NCBI GenBank assembly: GCA_021734525.1
Contig: JAIPIW010000011.1
Coordinates: 1 to 33,732 of the forward strand
Source of the DNA: Candidatus Altimarinota bacterium
GTDB lineage: Bacteria; Patescibacteriota; Gracilibacteria; UBA4473
Length of the DNA stretch: 33,732 bases
Reading direction: 5' to 3'
Made by a program: the position numbers and the translations under genes
The notes under the pieces: model-generated
Told to the model about the DNA's origin: nothing
Database searches by the model: none
The model's input: only the letters and a program-made list of their open reading frames with translations
Part shown: positions 23,560 through 30,719 of the stretch, piece after piece
Position numbering within the stretch: position 1 is the stretch's first letter
How the letters are laid out: the number at the start of each line of letters is the position of its first letter

Positions 23560-24066
23560 TTATTCTTCTATTAAAGCACAGTCTCCGTAATAAGTAGCTT
23601 GTTCTTCGTCTCGGTCATATTCCATGACACATCTATATTCTAGATTCCATCCTTTGCCGGTACCGATCAGGATACAACTATTACCATAATTAAAATTTTG
23701 ATCGTCTTGAAATAGTCCTTTTTTCTTATATGAATAAAAGAAATCTGGAATGCCGTCACCATTAAGATCTATTAATTGTTTAACAGTATGATCTGTGCCA
23801 TTACTAGAAGGAATCATGTCTAAACTCCAAATATGCTCTGCGTTAAATTCATGAGAATTGGGCCAGCTTTCATAATTATCTACACAATCTGGATTGGGTA
23901 CGTTTGCAGGATAAGCTCCTAGAACTTCCATATCTTCTGGTCCTATAACTCCTGGATCCACTACATCTTCTGCAAAGGAAAAGGTAGAAAATATTATAGC
24001 TAAAATAGCTAAACTAGAAACAAGTACCGAAAAAAGAGTAAGCGGTCGCATGAAAAGAGTCTTCAT
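23560..24066 (-). CDS. secreted protein with FG-GAP/Ca-loop motif, upstream of Rhs
   Basis: 168 aa. The N-terminal hydrophobic stretch (about residues 8-31) ends in FSFAED, a likely signal peptidase site. The mature part contains LIDLNGDGIPDFFYSY, a DxNGDGxxD calcium-binding loop as in FG-GAP/VCBS repeats, then ILIGTGKGWNLEYRC. It has four cysteines (mature part) that could form disulphides. SpvB/TcB-type toxins often carry FG-GAP repeats, so this single-repeat protein may be a partner or a detached fragment. It lies 50 nt upstream of Rhs on the same strand, but that gap holds the palindrome and possibly a separate promoter. The exact function is unknown. Confidence 0.6.
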   Translation of the reverse strand: MKTLFMRPLTLFSVLVSSLAILAIIFSTFSFAEDVVDPGVIGPEDMEVLGAYPANVPNPDCVDNYESWPNSHEFNAEHIWSLDMIPSSNGTDHTVKQLIDLNGDGIPDFFYSYKKKGLFQDDQNFNYGNSCILIGTGKGWNLEYRCVMEYDRDEEQATYYGDCALIEE

Positions 24067-24093
24067 GATAAGAGGGGTTAAGATTTATTTTAT

Positions 24094-24121
24094 AATCTAT
24101 AAAAAATCTAACTTCTGTCAA
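24094..24121 (-). promoter_or_regulatory. promoter of the FG-GAP-like gene
   Basis: On the minus strand, TTGACA (24121-24116), 16 nt, TAGATT (24099-24094), with ATG at 24066. The predicted leader is about 20 nt, unlike the leaderless genes. The rest of the 24067-24311 gap holds no gene; a GGTAC repeat and a T run at 24264-24300 may help end elp3 transcripts. Confidence 0.45.
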
Positions 24122-24311
24122 AAAATACTTTTGAATAAATGCAAAACATTTAAGGTAGATTTAATATTTTATGAACAAAAAAATTGTTCTACCAATTAAT
24201 CTCTTCGTATGACATTTATAACATTCTAAAAACAAGACACTCCTTTTTTATAGTATCTCATTTGTCTCATTTTTAACAAAAAGTACCAGACCGATGTGTT
24301 TTGTACCACTT

Positions 24312-25952
24312 TCAAGAAAGCTTTTTAACCATATACGTAGATTGCAACTGGTAACCAAACTTCCGGTAGTATTCTCTAGTCCCAATTCCAGCAATAATAG
24401 TTATTTTCTTTAATCCCCATTCCTCTTTCGCAATACGTTCTGCCTCTAGAAGAAGTTTTTTACCAAGTCCACGATGTTGTCCCACCCCTGCTTCTTTACC
24501 AACAGATATTTCTATTCCGTAAGAATGGACTTCTCTAATTAAAGCAGCATCTTTTAGAACCGATTTAAAAGAACTGTATTCCTTACTGCTCGGTTTACGT
24601 AAACGCAGTAAGGCAAAAAGATGCTCTTCATCTTCTGTTTCAAAAGAAAGAAACACTTCTTGTCCTTTTGATGCCTCATAATCTCTTCTTTTTAATACTG
24701 GTGCACCTAATTTCTTATTCCCCACAAATCCTACTTCTCGACACCTAATACACTGACAAGGCCAAGATGCAGGAATACTTTTCATGTCTATTCCCAGTAA
24801 TTCTTTTAGTTTTTTAGGTTGGCTCTTTAAGATCTGACGTAAGTTAGAAAACTTTACTCCATCTAAAACATCAGAAACCGGAATGTCTCGCATTAGTCGC
24901 ATAATTCTTGTCCAAGGTGGAACATGTTTCTTGAACTGCAATAACAATTTCACTAGTTCTTTATCTGACATTGGCTGGAAATCACCCTTTCTCCACCAGT
25001 GCTCTAGTTCCGAATTAGCCAACACCTGACAAGGATAGATTTTGATAAAATCCGGACGAGCATCTGGACTACTAAAAACTTCCTTCATCCATTTTAGATC
25101 TTTTGGGGGACTAGAACCTGGTAGTCCCGGCATTAAGTGCCAACAAATTTTAAACCCAAAATCTCGCATTAACTGCATAGCTTTGGCGACATCCTCTTTG
25201 AGATGACCACGTTTAGTTAATTTTTGCACTTCATCATCTAGGGTTTGCACCCCAATTTCTATCCGCGTACAACCAAATTTACGCATCCGCACTAATTCTT
25301 TTTCTGTAATCCAATCTGGTCTCGTTTCTAGTGTCAGACCAATGATGCGATGTGCAGATGTTTCATTAACCTGTTGTGCTTCTTCTAAACTGTGTGATTT
25401 CTGTTCGTTAGCAGCTTCAAAACATTTACGAACATACCAACTCTGATATTTTTTTGGTAAGAATGACCAAGTACCACCCATGACAATTACTTCTAATTTA
25501 GAAGTAGGATGACCAGAATCTTCTAAGGCGGCAATCCTTGTTTTTACTTGTCGGTAAGGATGAAAATTATTGCGCAGGGCACGTGCTGCTGCTGGCTGAG
25601 AAGATAAATAACTCTTGGGCATTCTGTTTTCCAGTGGACAATACACACACTTCCCTGGACAGGGATAAGCTTTGGTCAGAATACCAATAGGAGAGACTCC
25701 CGAAATAGTTCTGACCGCTCTTTTTTGCAAAAGCTTCTCTAATGCTTCTGGTATTTTCTGCTCACCAATAACAGCAATGAGGTCCCGATTAAGAATAGGA
25801 GGAATCCCTGTCCGAGCAGAAAAATTCCTTTTCCTTTTTTCCAGTTCTTCTCTGTTTCTGGGTGGTGTTTTACAAAGTTCTTGTAATAAATCTCCAACTT
25901 CTGTTGGATTTTCTACTTTTTGTCGTATCCCAAAATTTTTCTTATTCTTCAT
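24312..25952 (-). CDS. elp3: Elp3-like tRNA uridine(34) acetyltransferase (radical SAM + GNAT)
   Basis: The catalytic Elongator-type enzyme that forms the cm5U34 precursor on tRNA using acetyl-CoA and S-adenosylmethionine. It has 546 aa from the ATG at 25952. The N-terminal radical-SAM domain has the cluster triad in AYPCPGKCVYCP (C98, C102, C105 from this start). MGGTWSFLP, GLTLETRPDWI, RIEIGVQT and HLMPGLPGS follow. A Cys-rich linker PCQCIRCREVG (about 390-400) leads to the C-terminal GNAT domain with acetyl-CoA loop GVGQHRGLGKKLL and YYRKFGYQ. The chosen start overlaps the upstream stop as ATGA, indicating coupling, so an earlier ATG at 25973 is less likely. Stand-alone bacterial Elp3 is known in Patescibacteria and a few other phyla. 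A tRNA-Arg with U34 lies in the window. Confidence 0.92.
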   Translation of the reverse strand: MKNKKNFGIRQKVENPTEVGDLLQELCKTPPRNREELEKRKRNFSARTGIPPILNRDLIAVIGEQKIPEALEKLLQKRAVRTISGVSPIGILTKAYPCPGKCVYCPLENRMPKSYLSSQPAAARALRNNFHPYRQVKTRIAALEDSGHPTSKLEVIVMGGTWSFLPKKYQSWYVRKCFEAANEQKSHSLEEAQQVNETSAHRIIGLTLETRPDWITEKELVRMRKFGCTRIEIGVQTLDDEVQKLTKRGHLKEDVAKAMQLMRDFGFKICWHLMPGLPGSSPPKDLKWMKEVFSSPDARPDFIKIYPCQVLANSELEHWWRKGDFQPMSDKELVKLLLQFKKHVPPWTRIMRLMRDIPVSDVLDGVKFSNLRQILKSQPKKLKELLGIDMKSIPASWPCQCIRCREVGFVGNKKLGAPVLKRRDYEASKGQEVFLSFETEDEEHLFALLRLRKPSSKEYSSFKSVLKDAALIREVHSYGIEISVGKEAGVGQHRGLGKKLLLEAERIAKEEWGLKKITIIAGIGTREYYRKFGYQLQSTYMVKKLS

Positions 25953-26563
25953 TGCCTCGCGCGTAGTTTCCACGCTCCCTGCAAAAATTCAAGCGAAAAG
26001 CCTCCTGTTTCCTTAATAGTAACTAAAGGGATTTTGTTTTCTTTAGCTAGTGTCTCCAGACTTTTACTAGGTTTATTTTCTCCTAAATACAAAATACCCT
26101 GAGATGGTAGAGGGAAAAAATCCGGGAAGTTATTATTACGCAAAACCCAAAAATCCGATGCAAATGAAATAGATAGCAGTTTTAGATTCATCAATGTTTC
26201 TGCACTTAGTTCTCCTATTAACCAAAATCTCTGATTTTGGAATTCCAAATTAGCTAGATTTTCTGACAAAACTCGTAGCTTAAAATCTTGTCCCTGGAAC
26301 TCTTTACCTTCCTCTTGCTCCTCTACTTTTATAATTTGAGAACGAAAGAAATAAGGTTGCAGAGAATGAAGAATCATTCTAGCAGAGCCTGTTTTAGTAT
26401 CACCGAAACTAATAATTTGTTGACTCGGAGTATGAATTAATACCACGTTTTTTTCTCCTAAAACCATAAATTCTTTTGTTTTGGATAAAGAAAATTCCCT
26501 CATCAAAAAAAACATTAGAATTATTCCCAAAACTCCAAGCCCAATTTTAAATGTATTCTTCAT
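25949..26563 (-). CDS. membrane-anchored degenerate ComEC C-terminal (metallo-beta-lactamase-like) protein
   Basis: 204 aa with one N-terminal helix (about 6-23). The body opens with MVLGEKNVVLIHTPSQQIISFGDT, which parallels the 'F-DVGQGD--LI-TP-G--IL-DTG' start of the ComEC beta-lactamase domain. It ends ILYLGENKPSKSLETLAKENK then IPLVTIKETGGFSLEF, paralleling 'ISVG-N-YGHP---VL--L---GI-VYRTD-DG-I'. The metal-binding HxHxDH stretch and later His/Asp ligands are missing, so it would be inactive. It overlaps the membrane gene upstream by 17 nt and elp3 downstream by 4 nt. comEC, which lacks this domain, diverges just 1 kb away. The relationship is inferred from pattern alone. Confidence 0.45.
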   Translation of the reverse strand: MKNTFKIGLGVLGIILMFFLMREFSLSKTKEFMVLGEKNVVLIHTPSQQIISFGDTKTGSARMILHSLQPYFFRSQIIKVEEQEEGKEFQGQDFKLRVLSENLANLEFQNQRFWLIGELSAETLMNLKLLSISFASDFWVLRNNNFPDFFPLPSQGILYLGENKPSKSLETLAKENKIPLVTIKETGGFSLEFLQGAWKLRARQ

Positions 26564-27512
26564 CTACTATCCCTAGTGGAGGTTCTTCCTCTTCTGAAGA
26601 GAGTTCTATTTGTTTAGCCCGCAAACGGAAGAATGCTCTTTCCCAAACAGCTGTAGAGAAAACTTCAATAATAGCAGTTAGGTAAGAGGCCAAAGCAACC
26701 ATGATTACTCCTATAATGATCGCCAAGGTAACCATAAATCCCAACCATGATGATTGCGCAAAAAAAGTTGCTGCTCCCAAAATTCCGACAGGAACCCCAA
26801 TAACAACCAACACATTAATAACAATCCTAAAATTAACTAAAAACATCAATAAGATAATGGCCATGGTTACACCGAAATTCAGAAAAACCAAACCAATACT
26901 TTTCCGGATAGATTTTCCTAATGCACATTTCTCACAAACCAAAAAATAAGGCACAAAGGACAAGAAGACATTAATGAAAAAGGAAATAATTAAGTAAGGT
27001 ACAACTACTGGTAACACTATTTCCGAAAAAATATCTCCATGATAATAACGGTACATGGTAACCGTAAACAGAGTAATGGTCATTAAGGCAAACGGAGAAA
27101 ACAAGGCCCTAAATTCAAATAACTTGAAGAAATATGCTCCGCCTTCTATTATTTTCTGTCGCAAAGAAAGTTTCTTTTCTGGGTAATTAAATTCCTGCCT
27201 GATAGCTAAAATCAAAGTGGCTTGTATCCAAGGCTGTAAAACAAATTCAAAAAGAAGAATAAAAACCAGTAAAAACAGTGCCCAACCAAGTAAGTGATGG
27301 GAAGTTAAGAATGACAAGCTAGTTCCTAAAGTCTTATAAACAAATTCATGCTCAACAATACCAAATTCGGCCGACAACATACCTAATTGCCAAGCAATTT
27401 CAAAAATAAACACTACTACCGCAGCAAAACTAGCCACAAAACAAAACCATTTTAGTTTTGTAGAACTAGTTGTTAGTTCCCACGCATTATGAATTACTTC
27501 AGCGTAGCGCAT
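26547..27512 (-). CDS. multi-pass membrane protein, unknown function
   Basis: 321 aa from the ATG at 27512, with about six hydrophobic segments (residues about 20-45, 75-100, 135-155, 165-190, 215-245, 255-285). The C-terminus is acidic and cytoplasmic-looking (SSEEEEPPLGIVDEEY). No catalytic motif is visible. The layout recalls uncharacterised DUF975-like integral proteins, but I cannot assign it. The frame extends to 27548, but a TTGACT-17-GAGAAT promoter ends 7 nt before the ATG at 27512. It is the first gene of a run with the ComEC-like fragment and elp3, overlapping the next gene by 17 nt. Confidence 0.65.
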   Translation of the reverse strand: MRYAEVIHNAWELTTSSTKLKWFCFVASFAAVVVFIFEIAWQLGMLSAEFGIVEHEFVYKTLGTSLSFLTSHHLLGWALFLLVFILLFEFVLQPWIQATLILAIRQEFNYPEKKLSLRQKIIEGGAYFFKLFEFRALFSPFALMTITLFTVTMYRYYHGDIFSEIVLPVVVPYLIISFFINVFLSFVPYFLVCEKCALGKSIRKSIGLVFLNFGVTMAIILLMFLVNFRIVINVLVVIGVPVGILGAATFFAQSSWLGFMVTLAIIIGVIMVALASYLTAIIEVFSTAVWERAFFRLRAKQIELSSEEEEPPLGIVDEEYI

Positions 27513-27566
27513 CAGGGGAATTCTCGGAGCTTTCCAGAAAAAAGTCAATGTTCTAAAATACTTTAC
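27513..27566. promoter_or_regulatory. overlapping divergent leaderless promoters (membrane gene / comEC)
   Basis: Minus strand: TTGACT (27548-27543), 17 nt, GAGAAT (27525-27520), 7 nt, ATG 27512. Plus strand: TTTCCA (27531-27536), 17 nt, TAAAAT (27554-27559), 7 nt, ATG 27567. The two promoters interleave within a 54-bp gap. Both have the same 7-nt spacing to the start codon. Confidence 0.5.
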
Positions 27567-29060
27567 ATGTTCCCTATTCCTAAATTAACTAAATCAGAAA
27601 AACTACGTCTTATCTTAATTATCATGTTTTTGGGACTTTTTCTAGGCCAAGAAACTTGGTCTGGACAGATATTCCTACTGCTATCTGTCATCTTTATCTT
27701 CTTGTCTTTTTTTTGGAAGAATTTCTGGTTAGGTTTAATAGCAATTTTCTTACTATCTATTTCTTTCAGTATTTGGCGAAATACTAATGACCTACTAGAC
27801 GATGAACTAAGTAAACATTACACCGAAATTCAAGAATTAACTGGATTTGTGTCCAGTTTTCCGGATCAGAGAGAAAAAAATAATCGTGCTACAGTTACTA
27901 CTCCGCAAGGTAAATTATTACTCATTGTTACCCCAGAAACAGAATTACATTATGGCGACGAATTAAAATTTACTGGAAAACTAACTCGTCCCCGCAACTT
28001 CCTAGATTTCGACTACCAAGAATATCTACTTCGTTTTGGCATTCAAACCATTGTGCGTTATCCAGATAATTTAGAAGTATTAAGTCTTAGAAATAAAGGT
28101 AATTTTATTTTGCGTCTTGCTGCCAAAACTAGACAAACGTTAGCTCATAATTTAGAACGAGCTCTTCCCCTCCCGCACAACAAAATTGCTATGGGAATTC
28201 TTTTGGGAGTAAAAAACGAATTACCTCCGTCGACTAAGGAAGAATTTACTCGTTCTGGACTACAGCATCTACTAGTTGTTTCCGGTTTTAACGTTACGAT
28301 TATCATTATTTTTATCTCTTTACTCCTTAGACGTTGGGGCCGGAGAGCAGTATTTTTGGCTAGCTTACTCGCCCTGATATTCTTTGTCGCCATGACCGGA
28401 CTAGAGGCTCCCGTACTACGTGCTTCTCTAATGGGTGGAATTGTGGCTTGGAGTGTGGCTTTAGGGAGATTTTCTGACGTCCGTAATCTTATTTTCCTTT
28501 CTATGGTTGTAATTGGTTTGTTTAGTCCAAGGTTAATCCAAACCGATATTGGCTTCTTCTTATCCACCATGGCCACCTTGGGAATTGTTTTTGGCGTGCC
28601 AGTTTGTGAGAAAATTTTTGCAAAAATTTCTAATAAGTTTGGTATAAAAACTTTATTAATAGTTACCCTTAGTGCCCAAATTGCCGTGCTGCCAATCCTC
28701 GGACTTTATTTTGGTAGTTTTCCAGTTGTCGGTATTTTTTCTAATTTACTAGCAGAACCCCTCGTACCTCTCAACATGCTTTTTTCTTTTATAGTTACCC
28801 TGACTGGCTTCCTGCCAGAATTTATCGCCACACTCATTGCCATTCCTGCTTTCATTGGACTCGAGATTCTGTTACAAATTGCTCACATTTTTGGACAAGT
28901 AGAACCTCTATCTGTTTCTAAACTGGTTGGAAATATTAGTTTAGTTATTGTTCTTCTCTTTTTCCTATGGGCCAGTTTATCCAGAAATTTTGCTAAAATA
29001 TTTCTCACCAAATCTGGAGTTGATTTTTCTGCACAAAAACTCAAGAATCAACCTAGATGA
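27567..29060 (+). CDS. comEC: ComEC/Rec2 DNA-uptake channel, lacking the beta-lactamase domain
   Basis: The inner-membrane channel for single-stranded DNA import in natural transformation. It has 497 aa from ATG 27567. N-terminal helices come first, then an OB-like DUF4131 domain (about 70-180: GFVSSFPDQREKNNRATV, LKFTGKLTRPRNFLDFDYQEYL). The competence domain follows with LQHLLVVSGFNVTIIII, AMTGLEAPVLRASLMGGI and several helices to the end. Many ComEC proteins are 700-800 aa with a C-terminal beta-lactamase domain; that part is absent here. The upstream ATG at 27489 is unlikely because homology and a TAAAAT box 7 nt before 27567 favour the latter. It overlaps the next gene by 4 nt (ATGA). 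Confidence 0.9.
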   Translation: MFPIPKLTKSEKLRLILIIMFLGLFLGQETWSGQIFLLLSVIFIFLSFFWKNFWLGLIAIFLLSISFSIWRNTNDLLDDELSKHYTEIQELTGFVSSFPDQREKNNRATVTTPQGKLLLIVTPETELHYGDELKFTGKLTRPRNFLDFDYQEYLLRFGIQTIVRYPDNLEVLSLRNKGNFILRLAAKTRQTLAHNLERALPLPHNKIAMGILLGVKNELPPSTKEEFTRSGLQHLLVVSGFNVTIIIIFISLLLRRWGRRAVFLASLLALIFFVAMTGLEAPVLRASLMGGIVAWSVALGRFSDVRNLIFLSMVVIGLFSPRLIQTDIGFFLSTMATLGIVFGVPVCEKIFAKISNKFGIKTLLIVTLSAQIAVLPILGLYFGSFPVVGIFSNLLAEPLVPLNMLFSFIVTLTGFLPEFIATLIAIPAFIGLEILLQIAHIFGQVEPLSVSKLVGNISLVIVLLFFLWASLSRNFAKIFLTKSGVDFSAQKLKNQPR

Positions 29061-30199
29061 GAACCAAAACTTTTTTTCTAGATCAAGGGGAAACTCTCGG
29101 AGGGGCAGAAAGATTTCTGTTAGATTTTTTCCAAAAACTTACTCCTGCCGAAACGAGAAGAATTCTTCCGGTAGTTATCGGTGCAAAATCAAAAAAGTAT
29201 CGCCTTTTGTTACCAAGCAAAATAGAAGTTCAAGATTTTGTTTTCCCATCTGTACGAGGAAGAGTCTTGAAGAAATTAGTTATTATTTCCAGATTATTAA
29301 AAGCAGCCCACAGCTTAAAAAAACTAGCCCAGAAAGAAAAAACAGCTGTCTTTTTTTCTAATACCCCAAGAACACACTTTGTGATGTTCTTAGCCAAGCA
29401 GTTCTTTCGAATGGATGGCAGATGGATTGTCATGAATCATGATTTCACTGTCCCTGCTTTTCTTCTGCGTAAAATAGCAAGTTGCGCAGATATACTTATC
29501 GCCAATTCTATCCCCTGTAGAGAATACTTGCGTCGGATCATTAACAAGAAAGATTTTAAGAAAGTTAGGATTATCGAAAACGGAATAGATTTTTCCGCCA
29601 TACCAAAACAATCTCCTCCACTACAGATAAAAAAAATCCTAATGCTTGGTCGGATAGATCCCCGTAAAGGACAGATGTTTGCCACTCAAGCGGCAGAACT
29701 TCTGCAATCTTCTCATCCGGATTTACAATTCTTTGTAGTCGGTAGTCCCTTCAAGGAAGATACGAGAACCATGAAGTATCGTGACGATATTCTCAAATTC
29801 GTTCATGAAAAAAATATTCAAAATATTCACTTCTTAGGTGAGGTAGATAATCCCTTCGAAGCCATTATTGGAGCAGACTGTTTACTAGTTCTTCCTACCG
29901 AACCCGAAACTTTTGGGAGGATTGTGACTGAAGGACTAGCCCTGGGAAAACTAATCATCTCTTTTGATGAAACTGGCCCTAAAGACATTTTGAAAAATTA
30001 CGAACTATTCCTGAAAACTAAAAATTCACTCCGAGTAGAAAAACAAAATCCTCATGCTCTAGCAAAAAAGATTGCCTTCTTTGCGGACAATCCTCAGGAA
30101 GTACAACTTTTCACTAAGAAAGCCCGCGAGTTCGTAGAAAAAAACTTCTCTCTCGATGAAACTAAGAAGCGACTCGTTAATGTGATTTTAGAAGATTAG
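29057..30199 (+). CDS. family 4 glycosyltransferase
   Basis: A GT-B retaining glycosyltransferase for surface glycans or glycolipids. 380 aa. The N-terminal Rossmann half has FFLDQGETLGGAERFLLDFF, the acceptor-binding 'G-GGAE' pattern. The C-terminal donor half has KILMLGRIDPRKGQ, NIHFLGEVDNPFE and the conserved EPETFGRIVTEGLALG (E-x7-E motif) with FDETGPKDIL. Donor and acceptor cannot be inferred. It overlaps the comEC stop as ATGA, so translation is coupled, although no functional link with DNA uptake is obvious. It converges with the small gene ending at 30201. Confidence 0.87.
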   Translation: MRTKTFFLDQGETLGGAERFLLDFFQKLTPAETRRILPVVIGAKSKKYRLLLPSKIEVQDFVFPSVRGRVLKKLVIISRLLKAAHSLKKLAQKEKTAVFFSNTPRTHFVMFLAKQFFRMDGRWIVMNHDFTVPAFLLRKIASCADILIANSIPCREYLRRIINKKDFKKVRIIENGIDFSAIPKQSPPLQIKKILMLGRIDPRKGQMFATQAAELLQSSHPDLQFFVVGSPFKEDTRTMKYRDDILKFVHEKNIQNIHFLGEVDNPFEAIIGADCLLVLPTEPETFGRIVTEGLALGKLIISFDETGPKDILKNYELFLKTKNSLRVEKQNPHALAKKIAFFADNPQEVQLFTKKAREFVEKNFSLDETKKRLVNVILED

Positions 30200-30200
30200 C

Positions 30201-30575
30201 CTAAGCAAAATCTTCACCAGGAAAAGTATCTCGTCTCAATCCACCAAATCCTCTTTTTTCTGCTTGGACAGATAAATCCATCAAGAATTGTTCTGCACGA
30301 ATAATATCTTTGTCATCCTTAAACTCCCTGCTGGCAGGATCCGGAGAAAGTTCCCCCAAGTTAAGTTTTGCCAAACTTTCTTCTACTCCTTTTTCTGCAT
30401 TTACTCTACGTTCTGCCTCCTGAACTTCGTTCCAACCCTTACCATATGGATTTTCCTGAGATTCCTTTAGATTAGCTAAGGCTTTTTTGGTAACATTTTC
30501 TACTTCCTTAGAGCTCTCTAAATGTTTATTTAGATTGTCTTGAGCCTTTTTCCAGTTGGGTTTTTCGAAACTCAT
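30201..30575 (-). CDS. small charged helical protein, unknown function
   Basis: 124 aa from ATG 30575. The frame runs to 30698, but the upstream part is non-coding in character and a promoter lies between. The sequence is hydrophilic and strongly helical, Lys/Glu-rich (KAQDNLNKHLESSKEVENVTKKALANL ... VQEAERRVNAEKG), possibly coiled coil. It ends in a Gly/Arg-rich FGGLRRDTFPGED. It has no signal peptide, membrane segment or catalytic motif. Conserved hypothetical proteins of this type are common in reduced genomes. It stands alone, convergent with the glycosyltransferase and divergent from uvrA. Confidence 0.55.
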   Translation of the reverse strand: MSFEKPNWKKAQDNLNKHLESSKEVENVTKKALANLKESQENPYGKGWNEVQEAERRVNAEKGVEESLAKLNLGELSPDPASREFKDDKDIIRAEQFLMDLSVQAEKRGFGGLRRDTFPGEDFA

Positions 30576-30597
30576 TTTTAATTGGATAATTCGGAAT

Positions 30598-30626
30598 ATT
30601 ATAGCAAAACTTTTGACAAAAAGCAA
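30598..30626 (-). promoter_or_regulatory. promoter of the 30201-30575 gene
   Basis: On the minus strand, TTGCTT (30626-30621), 17 nt, a perfect TATAAT (30603-30598), with ATG at 30575. The leader would be about 16 nt. It supports the shorter start over 30698. Confidence 0.5.
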
Positions 30627-30637
30627 GTAAGTCACTA

Positions 30638-30674
30638 GGCTTCGCCCGTCACGGGCAAGCCGTCCGCGTTTTTT
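30638..30674 (+). other. GC-rich hairpin followed by T run in the uvrA upstream region
   Basis: GGCTT-c-GCCCG-TCA-CGGGC-AAGCC (30638-30661) is a 10-bp stem with one bulged C. It is followed after 7 nt by TTTTTT (30669-30674). It is shaped like a rho-independent terminator pointing at uvrA, but no plus-strand gene ends just upstream. It could be a dispersed hairpin repeat, an attenuator-like element, or a terminator for antisense transcripts. Confidence 0.4.
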
Positions 30675-30703
30675 GTTTGTTAAAAAAACAAAGACCATAA
30701 ATC

Positions 30704-30719
30704 TTATATTATAATATAA
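30704..30719. repeat. AT-rich palindrome, copy 6, abutting the uvrA start codon
   Basis: A perfect 16-bp palindrome TTATATTATAATATAA whose last A is the first base of the uvrA ATG (30719). TATATT within it (30705-30710) lies 8 nt before the ATG and could be the -10 box of a leaderless transcript. No good -35 box is visible. Confidence 0.6.

Noticed and set aside
28145-28576. Minus-strand frame of 143 codons inside comEC
   Set aside because: It is antisense to the conserved competence domain, with composition typical of a shadow frame.
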